A stretch of DNA of 64,000 nucleotides from Heligmosomoides polygyrus polygyrus. Taxonomy: Eukaryota > Nematoda > Chromadorea > Rhabditida > Heligmosomidae. A program made the position numbers and the translations under genes. Below the pieces are notes generated by a model, which was not told the DNA's origin, did not search any database, and was given only the letters and a program-made list of their open reading frames with translations. Shown here one piece after another: positions 45,003 through 57,500 of the stretch (within the stretch, counting starts at the first letter, position 1; every line of letters begins with the position of its first letter). Location: NCBI GenBank assembly GCA_947396885.1, contig OX377205.1:66436969-66500968 (forward strand), given 5' to 3'.

Positions 45003-45643
45003 GAGTACATATGGTACTCAGAGAACGTGATCTCGGCAATGCGTTTTATTTGCTGAGAGATGAGAATAAGTTTTTCGAATCTTTTGGAGTGCGACATGTT
45101 CAGCAGAATAGAGAGGTTTCCCTTTTGCAGATTTGTGATGCTCTCTGTATCAAACACGTTAAATTAGGCAAAATCTGACCTAAAAATTTTACAGCAGTCA
45201 TTACTCTCGAAAAGGTAAATTTTTCTCGAGCGCAAGAGAAATTGCTCCGAATATGGACTGAGGAAAGAATTCAGAGGTTCCTTCCAAATTACGCAAGCAG
45301 CTGCACCTACACACTGACGAACACTGGTGAGATCGATAGCTTCCTGTGAAGTCATTTAACGATTCTGGCTCTAGAAAAAAAACTAGGTAATGACACTACA
45401 CGGTGCAATGAGCGTTCGTCAATGCCTGAGTTCATTTCCACTTTTATGTCTCATTTTCAGAGCTTCAATGCAACGAAGGCTGCAGCGCTTCAAACGCATC
45501 GTCTTCTCATTACATTAGTAGCAGACATAGAACGAATAATATAAGCTGGAAGCTCCCCATAATGCACAACACAAGGAGGATTTTTAGAAATAACAAGAAT
45601 TTTGAAACAATTATTAGGCGATTCATGGCATCGCATCCTTGAA
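45003..45643 (+). CDS. Candidate three-exon host gene, unknown function
   Basis: Splice signals and phase agree across three segments: from about 45003 (after ATTTTTTAG) to 45146, 45195-45326 (ATTTTACAG in, GTGAGA out) and 45465-45643 (CTCATTTTCAG in, TGA at the end). The introns are 48 and 138 nt. The product would read VHMVLRERDLGNAFYLLRDE, then FFESFGVRHVQQNREVSLLQ, then NFSRAQEKLLRIWTEERIQR and RFLPNYASS. I do not recognise the family, and no start codon or first exon is identified. The third exon overlaps an open minus-strand frame, so at most one of the two is likely to be real over that stretch. Confidence 0.35.
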
Positions 45644-45914
45644 AGAGAAAACAAAACTTTGCCCACCAAGGTAAAGGGTTCCCTAGGGAGACTTGTTTTC
45701 CATTTCGTCCTTTTTTCTCATAACGGTAGAAGGAACCGTTGATCTTGTCACAGATCGTACCAGTGGAAGAGTATTCCGCTGTCACTTCGACGGGATCTGC
45801 TATGACCTTGGGATGGGTTCGCTGGCATAAGGCATTCAAAGCAGCGCCAGTTAATTGCGGAGAATTCATGATTCTTAGCAGATTTATGTAATCGCTGTCA
45901 ACAAGGGGTGCCAC
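45510..45914 (-). CDS. Candidate membrane or secreted protein exon (134 codons)
   Basis: A 134-codon frame on the minus strand starts MAPLVDSDYINLLRIMNS and continues with SSTGTICDKINGSFYRYE. It ends in a strongly hydrophobic stretch from about residue 98, resembling membrane segments. A CAACTTAG site just upstream could be an acceptor, making this an internal or last exon. It may be the remains of a gene, or a chance frame opposite the plus-strand model at 45003-45643. Confidence 0.27.
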   Translation of the reverse strand: MAPLVDSDYINLLRIMNSPQLTGAALNALCQRTHPKVIADPVEVTAEYSSTGTICDKINGSFYRYEKKGRNGKQVSLGNPLPWWAKFCFLFQGCDAMNRLIIVSKFLLFLKILLVLCIMGSFQLILFVLCLLLM

Positions 45915-45919
45915 CTCCT

Positions 45920-48140
45920 AAGTTGATTTTTCAGTTTGCACTGCCATCAGTGTCAATGAAGCTTTCCACTCTTGACACAGCCTTGGCAAAAATAGAGCAA
46001 TGTCTCATCCAATATAGTCTCTGCCTTAATAAAACACTTTTTCTTCTCAAGACTTCTATATAAGTCATGCAGTAAGGGTGTAAAGCCTAGCGAAAGAGGA
46101 GTGCCTTACAATGGATTTGGCTCATTGATTTATCAACATTAAAACATGGAAAATGGGGGAAAACTCGCCGCTGCTTTGATGTAAACATTGTTCATGTGTG
46201 ACATGTTCAAAATATATTTTCGGCTGGAAGCTTGATCTAGAATTGCGCTATCGGCCAAAGAGCTTTGTTATCAATAAGAAGAGCGTTCAGTTGCATATTT
46301 ATTATGTATAAATAAAAGTTAATATAATAAACAAATATTCAAAAAAAACAGAACTCGAGAAAAGGAGAGGGTCTTGGTCTATTAGATTTAAACACAAAGG
46401 ATCCTTAGCACAAGGGAAAGCCAGGAAATTGTTACGAAAACCTGCAACTGAATGATGAGAATAGGAATGTTTTTAGTGCTTGATCCGAGAAATGACAGAA
46501 AACATGAAATGTTTCTCCTTCGAAGAGTGCCTGCGTGAGACCTTATAGACAGACCAAGAAAATTCTACTTTTATGTTTGCAACAGTTCGGACCCTTACCG
46601 ATTTTTGCCTGCCTCGCTTCCTTCAGAAAAAGAAAAAAAATGATACTTCTCATTAAGACATGTCACGCATCTTATTTCAGAACCAAAAGAGAGGAAGCAA
46701 AACCATCCTTACTTCTCTACAAGGTGGTAGTAAGTATTGCCGTGTCTTATGTGATTAGGAGACGTTTTTCCAATTGCAGTTAACCATGTAACCAACCATT
46801 ATATAGAAAATCCTCATTCCTTGAAGTTATCATTGCTGCAGCTTGTCATACTAGAGAACTACGGTTTTCATCTAAAACGACCAATCGTCTTTCTTTGGTC
46901 TGCTACGGCACGTTTCCATTCCACTGTACACAACCTTGGGGATCTACCGCTGATTATCCCGGTATCATACTGGAGCACTCCAAGTCATTATCCAGAGTAA
47001 ACATCCAATTGGTCCAGATAGATTTCGATTCAAAAACATCGTCACATTACCGAACACAGGGAATGCAGCAATGAAATTGAACGACTTCACCACTCAGTCG
47101 TGTGGGTAACATGTGGAGCATGTTGCACAAGCTGGGACATCCAGTTACCGCTTTCCTCGACGAAAAAATTCTTATGGCAGATCCATTCTATAGAATGGTA
47201 GAAATAGCGGTCTGAGAGGATATTGCGGCGAAGTCCACCAAAGGAATGCGTGGCTGTGACTCAGGAGCAGGGGGAGATCATCAACTTCGTTTGGTTTTAA
47301 CCCTTGGGTCATGACCTGTTTGGTCCCTAAAGCGAGCGGTCCTAATTGCTCTATGCTCATTCACTCATCTTCCGCCTGACTAGGGTGTCTCCACTCGTAA
47401 AGGTTAGCCATCTTCTTGACTTTCTACGGTGTCATTCACATGATCTCTTCGCCTCATGGGTGGTTGACTGTAAATTGAAATAGCATTTGGGAGGAGGTTT
47501 CTTAAATGACTTCGACTTCTCCAGGCTCCGAACAGAGCGCCAACGTAGAAACATTGGTTGCAGTAAATCTGTGACAGTTTCGGCTCAAGCTGTGTAATCG
47601 CTCCAAGCTAATATAAAAAAGAAATTTTTTTGTCCGAAGTCAACATTGGGGTAATTTACAAGCACTGTCTCACCAACATTCCTTCTCAGAAGGGAAAAGC
47701 GGGCTGATATGACGCTGCCGATTGCAGAACACACGTGAGGCGTAGCAAAAGATCTGCGGTGCGGTTCTGCCCGCAACCTTGATCTCTGCTGGATATGTCA
47801 GCGAGCCCTGTCGCTCACTTTTCCCCTATTTTTTGGTCGCTACGTTTGTTCTGTATCCCTATGCATTGCTCTTGGTTTTCCTTTCAGCTTCCGGCTTAGA
47901 AGTGGCCATCATCCGTCGACATTCTACCTGCAGCTCCCTGCTGGATTGGAGATTTCTGTCATCAAAGAGGTCTACACATTCAATTTTGTTTTTGGAGGTA
48001 TTTCTACCCTGCATTAGTGGACTGCAAAGTACGCACATGCGATACCCTGCAATGCTTGTCGTACTGTACAGTTGTGTCACCGCCGGGTGCGGCACTGCCG
48101 TCGGAGTACTCCGCTGTGCCGCTTACTACGCTGTTGGTGA
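45920..48140. other. No recognisable gene
   Basis: AT-rich sequence with scattered short frames. Nothing identifiable on either strand. Confidence 0.4.
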
Positions 48141-48685
48141 TACCTGCGCTGGATTAGGGCGTTGGCATTCCGTCTGGCCATGTCCTAGTCTGTCTTCACG
48201 GGGTGAGGGACTGAACTTACGGATGTCATCGCTATTTGCGGCGACCTACGGCACAACGCGGCAAGTCCGCGGCTACGTCTGCCGACTCCACGTTATTTTT
48301 GTACCATCTTTTGCTATCATTTATCCCTTACTTTTCTCGGTTTGTCCTGCTGGCTGGCATCCCGACATGGAGAAGCCGTCATCTACCCGTGTTTGTGGGA
48401 GAACACGATGCTGGAGGACTTTTCCAGCAACAAGACGTTGATAGATGGCTGAAGATCGGGATGAACCGCTTGGATTTCATCAAACTGAATCAGATCTTGG
48501 TCAGATTTACACTGTTTGTTGTCTCTTAATGGAACACAGGTTGGAAGATGCGAAATTCCAATGCCGTGAATGAAGCTCCAGGATGATGTGTCATCCTCGT
48601 TGATGGTGTTTCGGATGGCCCACGCCACAATATCGCTCATATCGTATCAGGATGCTATGACGATTTTCGCCAATTATGGCGAGCC

Positions 48686-48931
48686 GATGTCTTTCTCACC
48701 TTCACATGCAACCTAAGTCAGGATGAGATCACTACTAATCTGGCTACCAACCAGACCCCTTCTGATCGTCACGATCTCATTTCTCGTGTTTATAACTTGA
48801 AGGTGGAGGCACTCTGCCACCATCTTTTCAAAAAAGTGAACAGTGAGGTGTCCGCCTACATATATGTTATTGAGTTTCGGAAGCGTGGTCTTCCACACAT
48901 GCATATGCTCATTACGTTGAACGACGGCTGA
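48686..48931 (+). pseudogene. Helitron Rep nuclease segment with HUH motif
   Basis: 81 codons open: DVFLTFTCNLSQDEITT, DRHDLISRVYNLKVEALCHH, VIEFRKRGLPHMHMLI. HMH is the metal-binding HUH motif of rolling-circle Rep enzymes. A premature TGA follows at 48929, and the upstream part (DAMTIFANYGEP) is in another frame. Confidence 0.8.
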
Positions 48932-50410
48932 AAGATGTACACCTCTGCTCAAGACAGTCTCATAAGCACTGAGCTTCTCTATCGCACGGAATATCCTGTT
49001 CTCTTCGAGATCGTCTTGAAGAATGTGATCCATCGTCCGCGCAGTCTACTGAATCCATCTTCGCCCTGCTTGAAGAATTGTAGCTGGTCGAGGAAATTCC
49101 CTAAATTGTTCCCCCTCTCTGTTGACGACTACCCGACTACAGACGTCGAGGTGACGGCCGCTACGTCATGTGCCGAAATGCAGACATGGATAACTGCTTC
49201 GTTGTGCCGTACTTCCCTATCTTACGCGCATGTTCCCTGCTCACATTAACGTCGAGGTGTGCGCTCTGCTACCGCTACTCAAGTATGCGCACAAATATGT
49301 ACTTGTTCAAAGGCTCGGACCGCGCCTGTGTTCCGCTCAGTCGAGCTGGCGGTGAGCCAGATGTGCAAGACGAGATCGTGATCTACATAAACTCGGTATG
49401 TGTACGCTTCTAAAGTCCATCATGTGTTCATTTTCAAAACGCAGAAACGTAGCGTAGCGGCACATGACGTAGCGGTTGTCTGTCGAGCGACTGCAGATCC
49501 ATTTGCCGATTGTAGAGACTATTACCTCTACTGAAGAAGAAGAACATGAAGAAGAGCGAACTCTTGAGACAGCATCACCCATCTCAGCACACTGACTGCC
49601 TTTTCCTAGAATATGAGGGCGTCAGTGACTTTATGAGTCTTCACCTGTTGGCTCGGTCAAATCCCGTTCTTTTCAATGCTTGGAAATACCCGAGCCTTTT
49701 ATGTTCAATAATAGATGGAGCGGAAGAAAACAATCACAGTCGCCGCTACTATTGGCCGTATGTTTTGTTGGACAGACTGAGAACTGTGAGCTTCTGCTTC
49801 TTCTGTTCGGGGAAGGCTTCAGATCCTTCGATGATGCTGTATCGTCGGCGGCATTTAACACCCTTCCTTCGTCGCTGCCGCTAGAGTCATCGGATATGGG
49901 GGTCGAGCGTTCTATCCCCTCATCCCCCTGGCCCGCCCACCCCCAACCCCCTGCAATTGCTCGAGAGTCTAGTGGCTGCCTTACGAGATAGTGGAGACGC
50001 AGACATTTGCCACGCCTCTGTTTAAAGGGCGGGGGATAGAACGCCACTCCGCCATCGGATATCTCAACGGCGACGGGTACTTTGAGCAGTCTCTCCGTGT
50101 AGCAACAAATTTTCACATGTCCGCTCAACTCTACGCCTATTTGTTCATTTTTTGCAAAGTTTAGACTCTAGGTTCATTGCATCTGTGAGGACATTCAAAA
50201 GCCACTTCATGGAGAGCAATGTGGCCAACAGTACCTCGTCTGCAGTCGCTGAGTCACGTGCTTTATATCACGTAGCTAAGCGTATTAAGTCATTCGGCAA
50301 AGAATGGAGAGATTACCTGGACATCGGTATTCCGTTGGTCTCTGATTTCACTTCCATCCTGGGATTCCACACTTCCATCGTACAAGATCAACATAAGCGG
50401 CTAGGAGAAT

Positions 50411-50841
50411 GATTCAAATCAGTTTCTTTAAGCCTGAATTGGCTGGTACCGAGGATGTAAGCTGTTTTGTTGCGATCAAAACTTCTAGCGCCAGGGGGGA
50501 CTCGAACCCGCACCTCCATCTGACCGGGCGGGAATGCTCTACGCCATTACACCACCGGCGCCGTTTGATCGAACGCAACATCCACACCTCATGGGACCTA
50601 TCAGCACCCACCCGTATATCGGGATGTACCGGCCGCTGATATCATCATGGAACCAGTTAAGCTGTAGGTCTAGATAGAAATGATTCAAATCAGTTTCTTT
50701 AAGCCTCAATTGACTGGTTCCGAGGATGTAAGCTGTTACAACGATGTTTTGTTGCGATCAAAACTTCTAGCGCCAGGCGGGACTCGAACCAGCACCTCCC
50801 TCTGACCGGGCGGGAATGCTCTACGCCATTACGCCACCGGC
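50411..50841 (-). mobile_element. Dimeric SINE-A inside the Helitron
   Basis: Two tRNA-like heads on the minus strand (around 50495-50570 and 50770-50841), each with GGTTCGAGTC-type B boxes and the CTAGAAGTTTTGATCGCAAC follow-on. They are joined by the SINE tail and a second unit that includes CGGGTGGGTGCTGATAGG. The whole block is flanked by GCTAGGAGAAT at 50400-50410 and 50842-50852, an 11-bp target duplication. It therefore inserted as one dimer and not as two events. Confidence 0.82.
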
Positions 50842-51334
50842 GCTAGGAGAATCTTTGTGCGAAAGCCTCAACAGATAGCAGAAGAATTTTGTTGATGATG
50901 TGCTTTCGGCTACCGAGAGCAGCCAGGGTAGCTGCTTCTCTGTTGATGGGCCAAGTAGTGGCGGCGAAATCTTACGATCGAAGTCGGCTGTGTTCTGGCG
51001 CTACTTAGGGACTTTGATGTGGTCAACGGTCTCTGCAACGGTTCGCTTTACCGCCAAACGCATTGGCTTACGGGCCATCTCTAAGCACGCTGCCGGTAGA
51101 AGGAAATTCCCATATCTTGTTAGTTCCTCGCATCGACTGCTGTTAAACCCTTTGGACACTGCCGTCCCACCCTAGAAGAAGGCAAATCTCGCCACCTTCC
51201 ATTCCTCCGATCTTAATGAATTGCACCACACCTGTATGAGAAGGATAAAACGTGTAAGAGTTATTGCGTAGCTTACATTATTATATACTATTCAAAAAGC
51301 TAGATTTTAGACTAACTTCTTCCGAAAAGAGAGC

Positions 51335-52110
51335 GTGACTAGTAAAAAGAAGCTGGAAAAAATTAAGTTGAAAATGGGCAAGCAAAGGGAGCATTATCGT
51401 CATATTTTACTGTTTACTTTCGTAAGGGCAAAAACGCGGTGTAAGTTCGGAAGAAATAATGTGAAGTTTATGGTGAGGACCGCCTTACTGAACGCCAGTG
51501 TCGGCGTTGGTTTGCTTGCTTTCGCTCTGGAAACTTTAGTATGCAATATGCACCACTTACTGGTGCTAGTACAACCACTACAGAGGGCAACAAAATAAAG
51601 GCGTTGATCGAAACTACTCGAGAAATGGCAGAAAAGCTTGAAACATCGAATTTAACCGCTTAATTGCACTACAATCTCTTAGCTACGTAGACAAGCTGGA
51701 TATTTGCGCTCCTCACTAATGATAGGCAATCAACCTCATCAAACGCATTAACACATGCGAGGGTATAGCCTATTTTGAGCGGTTTCCAATGAACCAAACT
51801 ATTCAGTCGAATGTCTACTGCTGCCAGCTATCGAAATTGAACGAAATCTCCCTGAACTGGCAAATCGCAAAGGCGCGATGTTCCATCATGATAACGCCAG
51901 ACTCCCACACCTCTTTAGTAACCCGTCAAAAATCAACAGATCTCAAAATACTGAACACTGGAACAGCAAAGGAACGGAATCGAACATTAGTCCATTCCAG
52001 TGGCCTTGAAAGGAACGAAACAAACTGTAGTCTTATGATGCTAAATCAAGGCTATAGGTGGAACCAACGGGGGCAAAAGCTCATCCAAAATAGGATCAAT
52101 ATATAATTGA
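51335..52110 (+). pseudogene. mariner-like transposase relic
   Basis: The start MGKQREHYRHILLFTFVRAK resembles mariner N-termini (REHfRHILLF.F..GK). After a large gap, NQTIQSNVYCCQLSKLNE matches the block before the second catalytic Asp, and a shifted frame gives ANRKGAMFHHDNARL, the HDNARPH motif. The first catalytic block is missing. No inverted repeats were found. Confidence 0.65.
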
Positions 52111-52775
52111 TTAACGCTTGTTGTTAATGCATACAATTTTACTTTGAAAGATATGGAAAAACGACATCAGTTATCAAAGTTCCTAATATTATGATGTTGT
52201 TGAGAAGCTAAGACATAGTTTTGCCTTTGAGAAAAAATGACACCTGTCATCCATTAGGTGTCCTGGAAACGTCGGCTTTATTTGGAAAGCCCTAATGTTA
52301 ATGAGGAAATGGTCAAATGTGTAGGGATGCACGTGAACACCGTATGACATAATGAGGATTGGAAACTACGTTAATTGTAATTCACAATCCAATGCTGGAA
52401 ATTCACTTCGTAGAATATCCCGCAGTCCTCTTCTGCGCGATATCCAGGGAAAACCTAAACGCGATTCTGGGATATACAATGGATTGAAGTAGGCAAAGGG
52501 GCAGATACAGAGTTAACTGAATCAACGAAATGCTTCACTGTTCCACATACATCAGCAGTGGCGGCTATTATCCATCATGGAAGCGAACCGAGCATAAGCT
52601 CAAACCAACACGAATCTCCATCTAGCATCGACGGCATCCCACATCCTCGCCGCATCCATCCCCTGCCTGAACATTGAAATTGAAATAAAAGTCTCTAAAT
52701 GTGTAAATCCTCTTCATGTGCCACCTCATCGCGGTGAAAGGGTGAGCATCACTTTAGTGATGGCTAACAGTACAA

Positions 52776-54560
52776 ATGGTCACGCAGTACGCGATGCTTT
52801 GTCGTGTGTCGGCTCTCATGTATTCCTGCCCGGAATATGTGAGTACCCAGACCACCGCCATGGCTCAAATAACTGAACCCGCGCTCCAGTCCTCCGCGCG
52901 ACGGAGGTGGTCTTCTACGACGTCAGTTGCATCCAAATCCGGCGAGGGGCCACTTAATCTCGAATTAAACTATCAGGACGTCATTGGAATCGGACTGCCG
53001 GAAACCCTCTCCCACCACGACACGGAAACCGCCTATTTATATGCACGTATAACTCTCGTACAATCGCATCTGAGCAGGATCCTCGGATATGCTTTACAGG
53101 AGCCGCAACATCAAATACGACATTATCGCCCTGCAGGAAACGAAAGGCAGAACGGAAACCATAAGAAAGACCGACCACAACGAGCTTCTCATTATCGGAG
53201 CAAAGGTGAACAGAAAGAATATTGGCGGAGTTGGATTTCTGTGCACCACCTAGTAGGCTCTTACAAAATCATCAGTCCGCGCGTAGCTGCTCTGCGTCTG
53301 GAAGTCAAAGATCAAGGAACCATCTCCATCATGAATGGATATGCTCTAACATATGTAGCCACAGACGAAGAAAAGGAGGAATTCTTCAAGATATTCGAAA
53401 GGGCTGTTAACGACGAGAAGAGCTACTACAAAGTTTAACTACTAAAGCTGGGACGGGGGACATTAACGCTACCGTCGGTACGAATGACCATGACGAGTGG
53501 AGGCTAGGACCATGTGAAACTTCCTCAAGGAATGAAAACGAAGAGCGACTGATAGACTTCCTATCCGCATGCCGTCTCTTCCATAGAAATTCTATGTTCA
53601 AGAAGCCTTCAAACCGAAGGTGGACCTGGGAAAGCCTATATGGAGAAACACGTTCGGAGATTGACCATGTTCTAACAAACAGACGGTGGAGTCTGTTCGA
53701 CGTCTCCGTGCTGCCTTCATTTTGACACCGGCTCGGATCACCGTCTTGTCCATGCGAAGCTAACTCTTAAAAAGAAGATGTTTAAAAGTGACACTCATAA
53801 ACCGGCACCGGTGAGGATTCCCACATTCAAGTCAGAGGAGTTGGAATATGCAACAAAGTCGTATGATTGGAATCTTCTTTAAGATCCATCGGAAGACTAC
53901 GGCCTTCTCTCCGAAGGACTGTTGTAATGTGCTAGCAGCAGACACACCGTCTGCCTCAAGACTTAACGCACATGCGATTAAACTCTTGGAGCAAAGATGA
54001 GCTGTCAAACTGGACCCTAATGCCTCCATCTGGTAAAAGTCACTATCTCAAAGGCCTGTCGAATTGGTGTGAAAGAGTCGATACAAGCCTACAGAAGATT
54101 GAAGCTGTTAGAAGCCGCTGGGAAAGGTTCAAGCATAAAGCGCTGCAAACGAGATCTCTGCGACCAAAAGACAATAATGTCCGTCCTTGCGGATAAGGAT
54201 GGACCAACGCAAACGTATGGAGTAGCGATGGAAGCCATCGCTCAAGAATTCTACACAGAACTGTCCCTTTCTTCCATCACTGTCCCGAAATGCTTGATGC
54301 CACCAGCTGAGGAAGTACCTCCCATTCTGGAAACAGAAGTTGCTCATGCCATCAGAAGGATGATGCCAGTCACTGCTCCCGGGTCGGAAGGTTTTCCCTG
54401 CGGATATCCTCGTGCAGGTGACAGTGTCATCTGCTAACTTCTTGCCATGCACTTCAACCACTATCTTCGTCTTGGTAGGATTCCGGACTCACGGTAGGAA
54501 TAAAATACAGTTCTAATCTTTAATAAATGTTAGCAGGAGGATATTAGCAATTATCGACCC
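52776..54560 (+). mobile_element. LINE, 5' half (endonuclease region)
   Basis: The first half of a plus-strand non-LTR retrotransposon interrupted at 54560. Through several frame changes it reads LFICTYNSRTIASE (53030), RNIKYDIIALQETKGRTE (catalytic Glu), KNIGGVGFL, ISPRVAALRL, RRWTWES, RSEIDHVLTNRRW and SDHRLVHAKL. These are endonuclease signatures in the order seen in hookworm LINE proteins. The RT begins with VLADKDG and EEVPPILETEV and breaks at EDISNYRP, continuing at 60064. The start is approximate. Confidence 0.85.
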
Positions 54561-57500
54561 AAGGTTAAGCTTGAGATTCGGGAATCAAAGGGGGATCGTA
54601 CTGTGGCCTCGTCTGGAGGGGGGTCGTACTCTTGCGGTTTTGGCAGAGGATTCTCTCTTATTTTTCAGGTTTTCAGGCGACGTTTTTAATTCTTAATAAG
54701 TTTTTTTCAGGAATGTCTTCGAAGGCGTGGAGTCTCTGCTTCGTTCCTCGAAGTTGTAAAAATTGATATTAAAAAAGTTTCAAATAATGATTGCATTACT
54801 TGTTAAAAATAAAGAATTTCTGCACCCAGATTTTGAGTCAATGAGAAGTTTCCATTTTTTCCGATTTTTTTCGGGAAGTCGTGGACGCCACAGTTTTCTA
54901 CCTGAACGAGCGGCATCTACGTCCTATACTGCAGTCTACAAAATTTGAAGTGTCAATTACTAAGGAAAATTAAATGTTTTTCCTACAAAATTTCTGGAAG
55001 CGCTCTTGGAAGCGCTGACGGAATGGCAATCGGAGGACGGACTTGTCACGGAACTAATTTTCTCTCTTCTGCAGAAAGCAGAATCAGAAAGTGGAGTTGT
55101 CCCAATTAAATTTAAGCCACAGTTTAACACACAGTAATAAAAACTGTTTTTCTGAAACGATCCTCTGTATGAACAGACGCTCCGATTTGTATTTATCATT
55201 TGCCGAATATTTTCGACACCGTTAATCACATGGAAGCCGCTATTTGTACATCTTGTTTTTTAAAGTGTAGAATCCACACTTCTTATAGTTTTAAAAGTTT
55301 TGTGAGTTTTCCAGGGACGTCGAACAAGCTCCGAAATATGGTAGGTTACGTGGCGTCATTGCGTTCTCCGATATCATCGATCGCCACTGAAGATGGGAAA
55401 ATTTTCTACTTTCTGAAGGAAAGCACACGCGAGAGTGAAATTATGCTTTATAGAAATTTAAGTCATGAGTATTATATAGTAAACAGCTAAGCTTCTTCGC
55501 AGCGATCTCCGATATGATTAGGGCGGATCGTATTTAAACAACTTCTCGTAGACTCTGCACCGACTATACATTGGAGTGATTCCCCAAATTCCTCATAACT
55601 CGGTAAATTTTTAGAAATTTAAAAATAACGGTGGTTTTTTAAAAATTAGAGGAAATATGCTAACTTACCATACATAATTCGTTTTTCAAAAAATAGGTCT
55701 TCATAGGTGGCAGGGGGATTGGGTTTTTTGGCACGTATTTCTGAAACAATGGACCAGAAATCAAACCACTACCGACCCCTATAACACCTCTCTGTTGAAA
55801 ACTAATTTATGCATAGTTCGAAGGCGCTTTTTTCTAGTTTAAAAAAAACTATTGATTTTTTAAATTCGAAAAAGGAACCGAGATATAATTATTTATACAA
55901 AATCACTTCCATTTTTTCGCACAAAAACCGAAGGTCTCCGCCCGTATGAAGACCTAGTTTTTAAAAACCGGTTTCTTCACTGTATGAAAGTTCTTTTCTT
56001 CTAGTTTCTAAAAAACTATTGGTTTTTTAAAATTTTACAAAAGTTACCGAGTGAGTCATTTTTGTGAACGCCGAATTTCGTCGCTCCTATGACGTAGGTG
56101 CCATATCGACCAGGCGTCGATCCAATCTGTTCGTTTCAGAAAAGCATGATTTTCACACTGTGCATTAAACAAGACTTGGAACTTTCTGTGGCCAAATTTC
56201 AACAGTGTGGTCATGTAAAAATCAATGAATTTTTCTTGAAATGCGAAAAAATTAAGTACGATCCGCCCTAATCACATCGGAGATTGCTGCGAAGAAGCTT
56301 AGCTTTTTACTATATAATACTCATGACTTAAAATTACATAAAGCACTCTTGCGTGTTCTTTTCTTAAGAAGGTAGAAAATTTTCCCGCGAGAAGACCATC
56401 TTCAGTGGCGATCGATGATATCGAAGAACGCTATGGCGCCACGTAACCTACCATATTTCGGAGCTTGTTCGACGTCTCTGGAAAACTCACAAAACTTTTA
56501 AAACTATAAGAAGTGTGAATTCTACGCTTTAAAAAACAAGATGTACAAATAGCGGCTTCCATGTGATTAACGGTGTCGAAAATATTCGGCAAATGATAAA
56601 TACAAATCGGAGCGTCTGTTCATACAGAAGATCGTTTCAGAAAAACAGTTCTTAAAGACCCGTTGCCAGACCCGCTTTCCCGAAATACTGGCGCCACTTT
56701 TTTCGATCAAATGCCTGATCAGGGTGAAACCTAGCCATCTTTAAGTCCTAGTGCAGCGTATCGAGCCAGCGCTGCTTTGGCCTCCCTCGTGGCCGCTTTT
56801 CGGCCACCTCGAAGTTGAGGCCAGTCTTTCGGACAGCGTCACCGCTTGCGCGAAGAACATGGCCGTACCATCTCACACGAGCTTCGCGCAATTTCCCAAC
56901 TATCGGGGTAACACGAAATCTTTGCCGAATGGAGTCGTTACGCACACGGTCCAAACGCGTAACTCCGGCCGTCCACCGCGGCATCTTCGTTTCAATTACG
57001 CTGAGGCGCCTTTCAATTTCTTTGGTAACGGGCCAGCACTCAGCTCCGCAAATAGCTAAAGGTCGAACGACTGCTCTGTAGATCTTCGATCTAAGCCGCT
57101 CTGGTATCTTCTTGTCGCAGAGCACTCCCGTCAGAGAGCGTTACTTGGATTACGCTGCACTCACATGTGAATTGGCTTCAACAAGTAGACCGCCAACGGT
57201 GATTGCTGATCCCAAGTGCTTAAATACTGAAGTACGTGGCAGCTCAATGCCGCTTACCTTAATGGAGCTGGACTCATCTTCGTCAGATGTCAAATACTTG
57301 GTTTTTCTGACATTACGTTTGAGTACAAATCTCTCCGTGCGATCGCACAAAGCTTGTACCTCCCGCTGAAGTTCATCCTTATCTTCGTAAGCGAGCATTA
57401 CATCGACAGCATAAAGCAGCGTCCAAGGGGCTGGCCGCTGAAGATCACTTGATATAGCATCCATAACGACGATGAAGAGCAGTGGGGAGAGCGCAGAACC

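Larger units (their letters stand above)
48150..51230 (+). mobile_element. Helitron, heavily worn
   Basis: Pieces of the RepHel protein appear in order in shifting plus frames: YPLLFS..AGWHPD (around 48325-48370), FQQQDVDRWLKI..NRLDFIK (48418-48482), a YQDAMTIFANYGEP segment, FLTFTCN, VIEFRKRGLPHMHML, AHINVEV, GQTENCELLLL, and near the end NGLCNG then AISKHAAGRRKFPYLV. These match the Helitron-like N domain, the HUH Rep nuclease and the extreme C-terminus of the helicase. Most of the PIF1 helicase core is missing, and a SINE sits at that point. Helitron termini (TC start, CTRR end with hairpin) were not located. Confidence 0.8.

Noticed and set aside
47779..48441. A 220-codon plus frame as a host membrane protein
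   Set aside because: Its last part contains the Helitron YPLLFS and GWHPD signature, and the rest shows no coherent family; better seen as Helitron and flanking sequence.
50490..50575. A functional tRNA gene
   Set aside because: Good B box and acceptor pairing but no proper D arm and an imperfect anticodon arm, and it is embedded in a repeated SINE with target duplications.
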